Positions 1-11,178 of a stretch of DNA of 64,000 nucleotides are shown here, in pieces (positions within the stretch are counted from its first letter, which is position 1; each line of letters begins with the position of its first letter). The notes under the pieces were generated by a model. It saw nothing but the letters and a program-made list of their open reading frames with translations, did no database searches and had not been told where the DNA came from. The stretch is from Pictodentalium vernedei (Eukaryota; Mollusca; Scaphopoda; Dentaliida; Dentaliidae). The position numbers were made by a program, and so were the translations under genes. Where the stretch lies: contig CM062297.1 in the NCBI GenBank assembly GCA_031216915.1, positions 531,858,971 through 531,922,970 of the forward strand, given 5' to 3'.

Positions 1-239
1 TCAGGTTCTAGCCCATATACGAACCTGCAGTTGTCGAATCATTTCGATTGCACCCCTGTCGCCTCAGTGGGTGTGGATCAATCTGCTCCACTCTCTGTTA
101 GCGGCGGGTTCGACACGTCTCCCTCTACGTCGCGACCTTCTTTGCCAAGGTCGCTTGAGGAGGTTTCATGTCGACCCGACTTCATTGTGCCTTCGCGCAT
201 GTCTTTTGTCAGGTCCTGTCTCATCTGTAACGTTTTTTT

Positions 240-1165
240 TTTTAAACAAGCAGTGGAGTTGCTTTTCTTCTTCAAGGAGGCACTCCACTGGATTAGCCTA
301 TGCGGCTAAGTGGAAGGTCTTCTGTCGATGGTGTGTGGATCACTCTGTTGTTTGATTCTGGGGGTCTCCAGCCTGTTTCCATCAGTGGGTACAGGTCCAT
401 GCTTCGGAGACCTTTTCGTATTAGGGACAGCGTCGTATCGGCACTAATCCATGCCTCTCCAAGCTTGTTCGGCACTTTTCCTTGAAAAGGCCTTGGACTT
501 TGGACTTGGACTTTGCAGCTTACCCCAAGATGGAATCTTTCTTGGGTGCTGCTCTGCTTTGCTTGTGGGGGGTGTGTCATTCGAGCCTTTATCCCAGGTG
601 GATATGCATTTTCTCACATACAAGACAGCTTTTCTGATGGCTTTTGCCTCAGCCAGACGGGTTAGTGCGCTTCATGCCCTCTCGGTTGACCTTTTCCTGG
701 AGCTCTCCCACCAGTGTTATGTTTACCAGTGATTGCTCTTTTCTGGCCAAGAATCAGATACCGGAAACTACTCCGCCTCCTATCTGTATCTGGACTCTTC
801 CTTCTGTTGAGGGTAAACACCCTTTGCTCTGTTCATTTGGAAGGGTAGGATCGATTTTCTGTCTCTTATTCCTGGTCGACAGAAGATCTCTCCTGAATCC
901 ATTTATCGATGGATTTGTCTTGCTATTCGTGCAGCTTCCGCTCATCTAGCGACTGGCGATTGTATTACCAATCGTTTTTCTGCCTTGAGGTGCGTGCATT
1001 GTCTACCTCTTGGGGCTTATACTAACTCCGTCATGTTGTCGGATGTTATGCTGGCAGCCAACTGGAGAAATGCTATTTTCTCCACTTATCTGCGACAGTT
1101 GCCGGAGCAGGCAGAGGACCTTTGTTCTACGGGCCCTCTTTCTTCTGCTCAGGCTGTTGCCTATT
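240..1165 (+). pseudogene. tyrosine recombinase (DIRS-type), broken
   Basis: The enzyme would integrate the circular DNA form of the element without an integrase. The N-terminal segment (about 285-355) has YAAKW..FCRWC. The block at about 606-700 reads HFLTYKTAFLMAFASARRVSA and contains the presumed first catalytic Arg. A frameshifted FLAKNQ..ETTPPP segment follows at about 735-790, and a C-terminal segment runs 985-1165 with SALRCV and then ANWRNAIFSTYLRQ, where the Tyr is the presumed nucleophile. The His expected ahead of the second Arg is not seen at its usual place. At least two frame changes and several stops make it non-functional. Confidence 0.68.
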
Positions 1166-1385
1166 ACAAGGTCAGTTCCAGCTCTGTGCTGTTACTGCCC
1201 TTTCTGTCTGTGCATCGCACATAACCACAGGCCTCATCTCTCATTGTCTTTTACTAATGTTTGTTATGCTATGGTTTGATAGGCCTAGGGACCTCTTCCT
1301 CTGTCCACGGTTCCAGTGCATTTGGGTTATGTGTGGGTTGGTTATGTGATTCCCTCCCTCCTCTTGTCTATTCAGCCTGTAGTAA

Positions 1386-1461
1386 ACAATTGTAAGGTAG
1401 GTTGATAAGAAATTTAAATTTTACAGTAAATTTCCTTTCTTATTATACCTACCGCAATTGT
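1386..1461. repeat. terminal/ICR-like palindrome of copy A
   Basis: The segment starts ACAATTGTAAGGTAGG and ends CCTACCGCAATTGT, with ATAAGAAA and TTTCTTAT nested inside an AT-rich centre. It has the same organisation as the internal complementary regions of copies C-F (two element tips joined head to head) but a different sequence. It therefore probably marks the right end of a different DIRS subfamily. Confidence 0.55.
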
Positions 1462-1498
1462 TGTTGGCGGTGAGATTCCAATGCCGGACTTCGGATAT

Positions 1499-2880
1499 CC
1501 AGCCAGCTGCATGAAGACGGAGCCAGTCTTTGCCCGTGAAGTCAGACCATCCTTTAGCTAGCGATCCGAGGCTTCAAGACATTCGGAGAAGAGATCCATC
1601 TCCAGATCTTCGTCTCAGGAGCAGCAAGCGGCTAAAAACTGAAGACCGCTACTCCTCAAGCCTTGGTAACGCAGATTGTGCAGCTGATCGCAGCATCCCA
1701 GCAAGTGCAAGAGCAACCACCCGCAGACTCCGGTGGTGAGCTGTCGGATGATGCTGGGTCGGTCCAGTCATCTGCCTATACAGATGCGATGAACTGAACG
1801 TCACAGCTGATTCAGTCGGATGGTGAAAGGGACAAGGAAGAGGATTACCCTTCCCTTTTCGGAACAGCATATGGTAGTGATGGATTTTATCCATCAATAC
1901 TATCCTGAATTTGGTCCACCTGATCAGCAAGCTGTGACTGCTAGAGAGAAACTGCTGTCATCTTTGGACGCAGACATCGTGCGGATGAAAGAGGACGTTC
2001 TTTCCTTCCCAATACAGTCTATACAGGTGTCGCCTTCGTCCATGTTCACAACGCCATATTTAACCTCTCTAGTGCTAAGAGGAAAGGTGGTTTCTTATCA
2101 ACATCTTCCATAAATATCCCGTTCCTTGGACCACGTTCATTTAAAAACGGTTGGAGAAGATGTCCAGAGAACTCCTCTGCGTTTAGATGAGCAGGCTAGG
2201 GATTTAGATACGTCTCTACCTGCTTCATTCAACATACGCTCGGATGTGATGGAATGTGCTATTTCATCAAATAGATCGAATCTGGATGCGATGTCCTACG
2301 CAGATCACCATACCAGAGCTATGGCGCAACGTCTTAATGGGAAGGAATTTGAGGACGTTTGTTCCTCGCTTAGAATTCTTTCCAGGGCAGTCATGTATGC
2401 CACATACAACTTCGCCCTGACAGTGGCATATTTGGAGTTGATCAGACGTGATGCTGCCCTTGCGTCTTATAGATGACAAGGTGAAAAGGTCTCTCCGAGT
2501 CGCTCCGGTCTCCGGACATACTCTGTTTGACGACAAGCTTTCATTAGTCTATGAGTAGGCTACAAAGAAAGCTTTCAGTGCACTGCTTTTGAAGTCAGTG
2601 TCTCAACAACATGCTTCAGCGGACCGGGGTAAGCAAGGCCATTCCGCATCTAAGTCATCTAAAGGGAACTCCTCGTGAGGGTACAAGAAACCCTCTTATA
2701 GTTACTCTGGAGGTCGTCAGTACAGCGACTCGGGAATGGGGTGTAAGTCTGATCAGGACTATAGGTCAGACGCCCCTTAGTCAACGGGATGAGGTTCTTC
2801 GCGGGGAGGACGTAGTTTCTCCTCCCGTAAGCCTCGTAAGTCGTACAGTTGATGGTCAAGACCTCTATTGCTTGCCAGTT
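1499..2880 (+). pseudogene. Gag-like protein of copy B, frameshifted
   Basis: Several frames contribute. A basic, Ser/Arg-rich N-terminus (1530-1739) is followed by a segment with VTQIVQLIAASQQ that recurs in the Gag modules of C to G. Next come 1820-2113 (PFSEQHMVVMDFIHQYYPEF) and 2126-2476, which ends in an amphipathic segment with MSYADHHTRAMAQRL. The homologous segment of copy C reads ASWYADHLTRAL. Function is inferred from position ahead of RT in DIRS elements; no zinc knuckle is seen. Confidence 0.55.
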
Positions 2881-3720
2881 GGCAGAAGGTTATCAAACTT
2901 CGCGAGAAACTGGATAGCAGTCACGGCTGATCAGTGGGTGAGAAGTGTAGTCTCGGAAGGCCTATGGCTATCATTCCGAGCGAACCCCCCACTTACAAGA
3001 TGTCCACGTTGGACAAATCTTCCGGCGGATCCTTTCAAAAGAGAGTCTCTCCTAGCGGAAGTACAGGCTCTCTTATTAAAGGAAGCAATAGAGGTCGTCG
3101 AGAATCAAAATTCTCAAAGTTTTTACACTCACCTGTTCCTCGTACCGAAGCCAGACGGCTCGTTCTGACCGGTATTAGAATTGAGCTGGATAAACAAGTT
3201 GATCGTGGCTCCAAAGTTCTATATGGAAATCATTCGGTCGATAAGAGTGAGCATTCGAGTGGACGACTATGTGGCAAGCATAGATCTAAAGGACGTCTAC
3301 TTTCATGTCCTGGTACATCCGGCATTCAGAAAGTGCCTGCATATTGTCATGCAAGGAGAGGTTTATCAGTTCAGAGCAATGTGCTTTGGTCTGAACCTAG
3401 CTCCTTGGGCTTTCACTCGGATAATGAACTCAGTAATGTCATATTTCTGAGCTCAGTCGTTTGTGGTAGTGTCGGCTTACTTGGACAACATTCTTCAGAG
3501 ATACAGCAACAGAATTATTCTTCAGACCGATGTTCAGAGTCTGCTGCAATTGTTCTGACATCTCATAGTAAACGAGAAAAAGTTGGATCTATCTCCATCC
3601 AAGTCGTTCATTCTTCTGTGAATGAGCTTCGAGATTCACAACAATCTGGTTACCCAGAGCGAAATTAGTCAGTTGTTATGCTCGCTTTTGTCTAAACTCT
3701 CACGCAGTAACAGCGAGGGA
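2878..3720 (+). pseudogene. reverse transcriptase of copy B
   Basis: DIRS-type RT reads in one frame from about 2611 to 3450, with a single TGA at 3166-3168. It begins with RRLSNFARNWIAVTADQWV, the conserved pre-RT segment. It continues with FLVPKPDGSF, SWINKLIVAP, ASIDLKDVYFHV (containing the first catalytic Asp) and FRAMCFGLNLAPWAF. After another stop the active-site box reads YLDN instead of YLDD, so one metal-binding Asp is changed. The enzyme is inactive as it stands. Confidence 0.8.
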
Positions 3721-3729
3721 GTTTATGTG

Positions 3730-4260
3730 ACTGATGGGGCTGTGCGGAGCGGATGCGGATCTTATTCTGATGGGCCGCCTGTACACACGTCCTCTCCAAA
3801 TATTCTTTACTCAGAACTGGAGTGTGAAGACGCATTCGCTCGAGACCAGTATTGTTTTAACGGCCATAGTAAAACAAAAGGTTCAGATTTGGGCAGATCT
3901 TCAGTGGTTAACTGAAGGAGTTCCTCTTCAACTGCCGGATCCGGCATTCACGATTATGACGGATGCGAGTCAGATGGGCTGGGGTGCATCTCTAAGTCCT
4001 GCAGACTTGAAGTGTCAGGGTCTTTGGGACTCTCGGTTCCTAGAAAAGCACATAAACATCAAGGAGATGATGTCAATCTGGCTAGCTCTACAACATTGGA
4101 TTCATCAAATAGCGAATGTCCATGTTCAGATTCTGTCGGACAACTCGACAGTAGTTGCTTACCTCAGGGACCAAAGTGGCACTCACTTGATTCGTTCTCC
4201 TATTCATTCTGAATCATCACGTTCATCTCTCAGTCTGTCATATACCGGGTCGTCTGAATG
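3730..4260 (+). pseudogene. RNase H of copy B
   Basis: The frame open from 3734 to 4429 gives the RNase H domain that follows RT in DIRS elements. The catalytic acids are visible: MTDASQMGWGA, INIKEMMSIWLAL (Glu) and ILSDNSTVVAYL (Asp). A frameshift near 3730 separates it from RT, so it is not translated as one polyprotein, but the domain itself keeps its active-site residues. Homologous segments in E and F have lost two of these Asp residues. Confidence 0.75.
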
Positions 4261-4271
4261 TACTAGCAGAC

Positions 4272-4924
4272 TTGCTTTCTCGGAAAGGTCGCCTGTTGCC
4301 ATTGGAGTGGACTCTCAACAAGCGATTATTCAGGCAGATCTGCTACCAGTGGGATCGTCCCATGATAGATCTTTTTGCGACACACCTAAACAATCAGTTA
4401 CCGACGTTCATGTCGCCATGTTCAGATAATCGAGCGTACGCAGGAGACACTCTGTCGATCTCATGGGACGCGATGATAGGATATGCATATCCTCCAGCTC
4501 CATTGATTCAGCAGATTCTGTTAAAAATCAATTGCAAAATCCTGCTGATAGCACCTCTGTCGTCACAGAAACCTTGGATCAAACTTCTCAGGTGTCTGTT
4601 ATGGGACATTCCCCAGAAGCTTCCTCCTCTAAGGGATCTTCTATTTCAGGGGAAGTCAGATGCACTGCATCACAACCTGGAAGGTCTCAACCATCACGTA
4701 TTTCCATTGTGCGGTCCTTCTTGCATGGAAAATGTTTTACAGGACGAGCAGTGGATGCAATTTTTAACTGTAGGAGGGCCTCCTCTTCATTGAATTATGC
4801 AGCAAAGTGGAGGGTTTTCTTCTGTTTGTGTATGGATCAGTCGATAGACATATATGATCCGTCCATTCCACAGATTGCCAATTTCCTGGTATACCTGTTT
4901 GACGAACTCAAACTGCTAATTTAA
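4272..4924 (+). pseudogene. RNase H-YR linker and truncated tyrosine recombinase of copy B
   Basis: The frame at 4272-4793 contains DRPMIDLFATHLNNQLPTF and IGYAYPPAPLIQQIL, the connecting region typical of DIRS polyproteins. The YR N-terminal domain then follows in another frame (about 4740-4920), with SSSLNYAAKWRVFFCLCMD and DPSIPQIANFLVYLF. All catalytic YR residues are missing because the copy ends here. A frameshift lies between the two parts. Confidence 0.72.
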
Positions 4925-5068
4925 TAATGTGTTGATTGATATGACAGCGTTGGAGATGTGTGTCACAGTATTTTGTTAGCGGTGAGGGGTCCATTACAGT
5001 CCTCTCTCTGTAGGGTCACTCTATATTATCAGTTTCTTTTTCAGAATTCAGAGTGATATTTCCATGAT

Positions 5069-6560
5069 GTCTTCAACAAGTGTGTCTCCATCGCTGCAAT
5101 ATTAGGGCTAGCGGGAAGTGCTCAAGGTATTACCACAATTGCCGGGAGTTCGCTAGTTCGATCGAAGGCATTGGTCGCCCGCTAGTCCGCCCGGTGTTGC
5201 GACCATTTACCAGGAAAGAATGGCTCAGCACCCGGGTTCGTCCGTCGCGGTCCAGGGAAGCAGATTGGGTGATGCGAGCACTATAAAACATCAGATGTGC
5301 ACATCCAGCAACGACGGATCCGAGGATAGTACGGAGGAAGCCTGTCAGTCCGGTAGCTAGCTCGTCCAGGTCCACCCGGACCGCAAGCGAGAGAGCCCCC
5401 CTCTCTCTTGCATCAACATCTGTGCCGCGATGTTGTTGTATGTTTGTTCGCTTAGTCGGAGCTTATGTCCACTCCTCCTGCTCGGGACGCTCCCTTGCAT
5501 GACAGTCCAACGGGACTGTTATATTGGCTTCCTCATCCTCGTCAACGCACACGACCGCACCTTGGCTATGTGACCACAGATTTCCAGGGGACGTTCGCAT
5601 ATTATATAAATGCTGGATTGAACATCTCTGGTGCTCCTGCTTCGCCAACCAAGGAATACACGTCGACCAGGTCACTCCATATGCTACCCAAGGATAAGAG
5701 ACCTTTCCAGTTGGGACGTTCGCATATTATATAAATGCAGGAATGAACGTCCCGGGAGCTTCCAGCGAATAATTTACGTAGGACCGCAGCTCCACAGGTC
5801 TCATAGATTAACATGAACAAGGTGTTGTTACCGTGATGTCTTCGTGGAGTGTGCTTCAGTCGTCACAGTCAAATGAAGAGTTAGCGGCAAAGTGCTCATG
5901 TAGATACGTCAATTGCCTGGAGTTCGCTAGTTCGATCGATGGCTTTGACGTCCGCTAGCTCGCCCGGTGTCGCGACCATTCACCGAATGGCTCAGCACCC
6001 GGGTTCGTCCGTTGCGGTCCAGGAAGGAAATTTGGGTGATGTGAGCACTATAAAATACAATGTGCACACCCAGTGACGACGGATACAAGGATGTTACGGA
6101 GGAAGCCTATTAGTCCGGTTCCTAGCTCATCCAGGTCCATCGGGCTGCGAGCGAGAGAGGTCCCTCTCTCGTACTACAACATCTGGGCCCAGATGTTGTG
6201 GTACAAAACTTTCCTCAGTCGGGGTATACGTCCACCGCTTGGGACGCTCCGTTATATAGACAGTCCAGAGAGACTGCTCTTTCGGCTTCCTCATCCTCAC
6301 GGCAGCACACGCGACCGCACCTTGGCTACGTGACCAGTCATATTCAACCAACATCGCCGACCAGGGATTCTACGGCGACCAGGTCACGCCATCCGGTAGA
6401 CAAGGATACGAGGCCTTCATACTCCAGACGTTCGCATATAAGAAATATGCAGGAGTCAATGTCCAAGGAGCTTCTAGCGGCTAAATTCTGTAAGACCGCA
6501 GCTCCATAGGCCTTCGTTACGGACGTGCTATCACAGATAGCACAAATTATTGCAGCATCC
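5069..6560 (+). repeat. two tandem 5' Gag modules of copy C
   Basis: Two related units start near 5069 and 5840, each with GATGTCTTC..GTGTG and TAGCGG..AAGTGCTCA. Each then carries GAGCACTATAAAA (5276, 6043), CCAG.GACGACGG and a coding segment with RTRPHLGYVT. The second unit keeps an open frame (6198-6509) with SSSSRQHTRPHLGYVTSHI. The same duplication is seen in D, E, F and G, so it predates the spread of the family. Confidence 0.65.
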
Positions 6561-6599
6561 CAGCACCCGGCAGTAACTCTGTCGGATTAAGAATTATCC

Positions 6600-7760
6600 T
6601 AGGAAGCTGGGTAGGTACGTTCCGCTGCAGGTTCAGGCACGGACGACCAAGAATTACAAGTGGTCCGACAGGATGGCGAAAGGGATACGGATGAGTTGTA
6701 TTTTCCCTTTCGGAACAACATAATTGCCATAGAGTGCATCCGGCATTATCTTCTGACGTTGTTCCTCCGGACCAAAATTGCTGCGTTGCTGGATGAGAGA
6801 CTGATAGTGCCACTGGACTTCTTATCGGTTTAGGGACATCATCCCTGTTTCTGACATAGTCCAGATATGTCTCACGGACATTTGATCTGTTGAATTACGC
6901 TATATTTCTATAACTTGCTACCTAAATGGGCAGGTCAGGTTTCTTATCGGCAAATGCTCTACATCTGCCTTTCATCAATTCAAGGAATATTTTGAAACGG
7001 CAAGACAGAGCATTCTAAGAGTTCTCTGCGTCTAGACAACCAGGCCAGGACCTAGTATTGTTTATACCGTCGTCAGTGTCAATTCCAACCACGATGTTGG
7101 AAACGACAATATCATCCAGGCTTTACTTAGATGCATCATGGTACGCAGATCACCTTACCAGAGCGTTATCATTATGTCTCAAAGGAAAAATAATTCTAAG
7201 ATGTACAACTTCCTTAAGAGTTCTTTCACGGGCCTCACATAAAACTCCGCCCTTTTAGTGGTAATATGGACGCGGCCCTGTCTACATCCACGTGTGTGGA
7301 TAGTAAGGTGAAAAACTCTCTCAGAGTCGCTCTGGTCTCCGGAGAGTTTTCTTTGACAGCAAGCTTTCCACAGTCTATGATCAGATAATTAAGAAAGCTT
7401 CAGACTCTCTGCTATTCAAATCCGCTTGCATATAGTCGGATTCTGCAGAGAAAAGTAGGACAGGCACTTCTGGGACGAATACGTCCAAGGGAAGTTCCTA
7501 TAGAGGTTCCTATGTGTCCTCTAGGTCTTACTCTAGAGACCGTCAGGGTAGCGACTCAGGTAGTGACCGTAATTCTGGCCGAGAGATCCGGTCAGAAGCC
7601 CCTAGGTCGACGGGGCGAGGTGCAGGCCGTGGAGGACATGGCTTCTCCTTCTGCAAGCCTCGCAGGACCAGGAGGTAATGGTATTAACCTCTATTGTGTA
7701 CTAGTGAGTGGAAGACTGTCGAGTTTCTCAATTAATTGGAAGTAGATTACGGACATCCCT
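6600..7760 (+). pseudogene. Gag-like C-terminal part of copy C, decayed
   Basis: Pieces in different frames match copy B: LDERLIVPLDF near 6790, a segment at 7058-7258 with ASWYADHLTRAL, and a segment at 7512-7745 ending in GRLSSFSINWK, just before RT. Multiple stops and frameshifts are present. Only position and similarity to B identify it. Confidence 0.5.
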
Positions 7761-7789
7761 TGGATTCGAGGGGTGATTTCGGAAGGACT

Positions 7790-8340
7790 AAATTGTCCTT
7801 CAAACGTAAACCTCCGTTAACTCGAAGTCCAAGACGGACTCAGTTTCCGTCAAGTCCGCAGGAAAGAGGCTCGCTTCCATCAGAAGTCCAGTCTCTTATG
7901 GAGTGATCGCGACAGAGATTGTAGAAATCCAGGAATTTCCAGGTTTCTACAACCATCCTTTTCTGGTTCCAAAACCAGACGGCTCGTTCCGTCTACTCAT
8001 AATTCTGAGCTGGATAAACAAGCTGATCGTGGCTCCAAGTTTATATATGGAGTCCATCCGATTGGTCAGCGCGAGTATTCGGGTGTAAGAATATGCTACA
8101 TGCATAGATCTCAAGATGCATACTTTCACATCATGGTACATCAGGCTTTCAGAAAGTATCTTCACTTCTTCATCATAGGAGTCGTGTATCAGTTCCGAGC
8201 AATGTGCTTCGGAATAATCTAGCCCCCTGGGCTTTCACTCGAATAACGAACTCGGTAATGACTTATTTCCGAGCTCATTCGTCTGCGATATTGTTGGCCT
8301 ACCTGGACGACATTCTTTAGAGGTACGGCAATGAGTTAAC
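7790..8340 (+). pseudogene. reverse transcriptase of copy C, broken
   Basis: RT motifs read PFLVPKPDGSF, LSWINKLIVAP and, after frameshifts, a LAYLDDIL box near 8296-8320. This box still has both Asp residues, unlike copy B. Several stops follow (8093, 8322) and the reading frame shifts more than once. It is inactive, but of all copies here it keeps the most canonical catalytic box. Confidence 0.7.
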
Positions 8341-8639
8341 ACTTCAGAATGATGTGCAGAATCTGCTTCTATTGCTCCGATGTCTCGGTTTCATAAGTAA
8401 ACGAGGAGAGGTCGGATCAGGTATCATCCAAGTCATTCACCCACCGGGGGATGAGCTTCGAAACGCACAACATTCTTGTTCGTCTGCTGTTACCCAGAGC
8501 AAGATTAATCAGTTGTTATGCTCACTATTGTCTTCGCTCAGACAAGGTCTCAGCGAGAGATCTCATGAGACTGATACATTTGTGCGGAGCTGCCGCGATT
8601 TATTCCGATGGGGCAGTTACGCACTTGTCCTCTCCAATT

Positions 8640-9020
8640 TCTTCTGATCCAGAATTGGAGGGTGAAGATTTTTTCGCTCAATACGGACATCTTCTTGTCA
8701 ATGAAGTGAATAAGAGATTCAGACTTGGGCAGGTTTTCAGTGGTTTACTCAGGGAGTTCCACTGCAATTGCCGGATCCGAGTTTTACAGTTTTGACGGAT
8801 GCCAGTCAAACAGGTTGGGTCGTATCATTGAGCCCTGCGGATTTGAAGGGCCAGGGTCTTTGGGATCCATAGTTCCTAATCAAGCACATTAACATCAAGA
8901 ATGATGTCATTTTGGCTTGCGTTACATTATTGGATGAACATTATTCAGAATGCTCATGTGCTAATTCTGTCCGACAATTGGACGATATTAGCGTATTTTC
9001 GCTTAGGTCACCTGCTTTAT
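8640..9020 (+). pseudogene. RNase H of copy C, broken
   Basis: Readable motifs are LTDASQTGWV near 8795, followed by LSPADLKGQGLW and then LILSDNWTILAYF near 8960, in shifting frames. The catalytic Asp residues of both motifs are kept. The copy is joined directly to 3' untranslated sequence at about 9025, which shows loss of the linker and recombinase. Confidence 0.62.
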
Positions 9021-9477
9021 AGTGTAAAGCAAGGGAATACCTCCCTTGGAGTCAGTAATTCCGAGACGGTACCAGGATGGTTTTAAAGTAAAGCTAATGT
9101 GTACTCATCTATGTAATATTTTTCAAGTGTTGCTCGGTGTGAGACATTTGTATATATCTCGTATTAATCGGGCGTTAATATACAATCCTCGGACACTTTT
9201 ATATGAGTATATAGAGTCTCATTTTGCGGGACTTCCTTATTTATTGGCTTTCCTTTAAAAATATTAGTATAATGGGTTATACTGAATGTTAATAGAGATC
9301 ATTGATGTTATTGTGCTCAATTACAGAATGGTGTTGTGTCTTTCTTTTTGATACAAATAAGAAAGATACATGTAAAGCCTCTCTCTCATTTTCTCCTTCA
9401 GGGGATAGTTCTGTTATATGTAATTGAGTCTATTGGATTTTCTTTTATGTCCTAGGCCCTCCAACCTGTTTACTATT

Positions 9478-9868
9478 CAGCTAAGTCTGGGTCATTGGTA
9501 TAGTATAAAAATGTTAAAAAATTTATAGTAATTTATATATTTTTTATACTTACCAATGACCCAGACTGGGATGGCCCTCCCATGAGTTGGGAACTCATAC
9601 CTCCCCGCTGAGTACATAATGCTTACCAGACACTGGTTGTAAGAATGATAATTGCGCCAATTTCGAGACCTCCTTGACACTGCGCATGCGCAGTGGAGTA
9701 AAAGTATGGAGGACCTTTTAGGACATGTAATTTTCGGTTTTAGATGCAAATTTTGGGGATTGGGGGGTAAAATTTGCGTTTGGCCCTAGATATTTTAGAG
9801 TTAGCACCAGCTAAGTCTGGGTCATTGGTAAGTATAAAAAATATATAAATTACTATAAATTTTTTAAC
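9478..9868. repeat. ICR and right inverted repeat of copy C
   Basis: The ICR occupies 9478-9566: GTCTGGGTCATTGGTA, an AT-rich centre, then TACCAATGACCCAGAC. The right inverted repeat follows and ends with ATTGGTAAGTATAAAAAATA...TTTTTTAAC at 9868. It includes the palindrome ACTGCGCATGCGCAGT at 9679-9694. The ICR's second half is the reverse complement of the element's last ~54 bases, the diagnostic DIRS arrangement. Confidence 0.85.
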
Positions 9869-10109
9869 TTTTATATTATAACCAATGGCCCAGACTTAGC
9901 TGGTGCCAACTCAAAATTATCTAGGGCCAAACACAAATTTCGCCCCCCAATCCCCAAAATTTGCATGCAAAACCTAAAATTACAAGTCCCATCTGGCCCT
10001 CCACACATTCACCCTCCGCGCACGATGCCAGGAAGACACCGAAACTGGCGCCAACATCATTCTTTGTTTGGACCTTCAGGCAGATAACATCAAACTGACA
10101 CCTGTGCTT

Positions 10110-11178
10110 TTAAATCTCAGTTTTAATGATGCCAGACACAAATCAATGGTTAATTTTGTGGATCCAAGGACATAACTGGATGAAGGAAGGAAGAAACGGT
10201 GATTTGAAATGTTCAGGGATGTAATTTTATAATATTTATAAAAATTAGTTCATGTTCCCCAATTTCGGGACATGGACCTGACGTCATCATTGTTGATAAT
10301 GATTTTTCCACTGTTTGTTAAGTATTCCTTCCCTACCCTCCCTTGATCCCCCCCAGTTAAACTCCCAAGCTTTTTGGCTTGTTTTATTGAAATTCTTTTA
10401 TAAAATTTCTTGGAAGTTTAACGTATTATACAGAAGATTTTTCTGTACATCCCCATGGTTACATCCTCACCTTGGGGTGTTTAGGCGTTTTGGTCATGCA
10501 TCATACATCCGATGTATCGTTTTTTCTTCTGCTGAATATCTTGCTTTACATCGGATAGTTTTATTTTTGTTACTGACTTCAGGCCGTGTTGCCTCGGGTC
10601 TTGTTTCCGGTTTTTATTCTGAAGTTGTTTACATTGACAGTGCTTTATTTGTATAGGTAGTTTCCTATTATTTTTAGGGAAACTACGGTTGTAAGTAACA
10701 TAAAATATTCCGGTAGTGTGGTAATTAATTTTTTGGATATTATTTTAATTTTGTCCACACTTAGACTGTGCTCATCGTTCCCTTTGGGAACTTGGGCTCT
10801 TACATAAGAAAAAAATTTTTCAAAAAATTCTTTTTTTTGGAAATATTTTTTCTTTTGGGTGTAATTATTTCATCAATTATATATTTTAGTGTTATCTTAT
10901 ATTTATGTAGATTTGGTGGTAGTACAATCGACCTATTTTAGCTTTTAGGTAGTAATATTTCTCAAATAGCAGGGCAAATAAGAGGAAGCCTTTCCTCTGT
11001 TTACATGGTCGTTGTCTTGCTTGTAGTCGATGTACTACCACTAATTCTTGCTACATGTGTCAGATTTAGACAACATTGGAGACGGTTGTCATGGTTTGTT
11101 GTTTGGGGCGAGTGGACACTAGCGGTCCTCTCGCGGCGAGGGGACACTGCTGGTCCTCTCGCCAAAAAGTCACTCCAG
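10110..11178 (+). other. 5' leader of copy D
   Basis: This is non-coding and homologous to 37390-38280 in F: both contain GTTAGGCGTT-like and GTCCACACTTAG-like blocks and the same order of landmarks. A potential hairpin at 10507-10516/10547-10556 is conserved in position with F but changed in sequence in a pairing-preserving way. No credible gene was seen. Confidence 0.6.

Larger units (their letters stand above)
1..1470 (+). mobile_element. DIRS-like retrotransposon copy A, right-hand fragment
   Basis: This is the 3' part of a tyrosine-recombinase (YR) retrotransposon cut by the window start. Reading the three + frames gives YR pieces in the right order: an N-terminal part with YAAKW and FCRWC, an ARRVSALHALS block and a C-terminal part ending in TYLRQ. 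They are followed by a terminal palindrome at 1386-1461. Stops and frameshifts break the coding region, so it is a dead copy. The family assignment rests on the resemblance to the YR regions of copies B, E and F and to DIRS YRs in general. Confidence 0.72.
1462..4930 (+). mobile_element. DIRS-like retrotransposon copy B
   Basis: B carries, in order, Gag-like sequence, reverse transcriptase, RNase H, an RNase H-YR linker with DLFATHLNNQLP, and the start of a tyrosine recombinase. It is the best preserved coding copy in the window, although frameshifts and at least one stop interrupt it. No inverted terminal repeats were found; its left edge abuts the palindrome of copy A, and the YR breaks off near 4925, where copy C sequence starts. 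It is therefore a truncated copy. Confidence 0.75.
4945..9868 (+). mobile_element. DIRS-like retrotransposon copy C, left end missing
   Basis: C begins in the 5' leader (GGGTCACTCTA and a TTTTTCAGA block match the leader of F near 38266-38300). It continues with two Gag modules, further Gag, RT and RNase H. It then jumps from RNase H (about 9010) to the 3' untranslated region, so most of YR is deleted. An ICR and a complete right inverted repeat end the copy at 9868. The left inverted repeat is absent. Confidence 0.8.
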
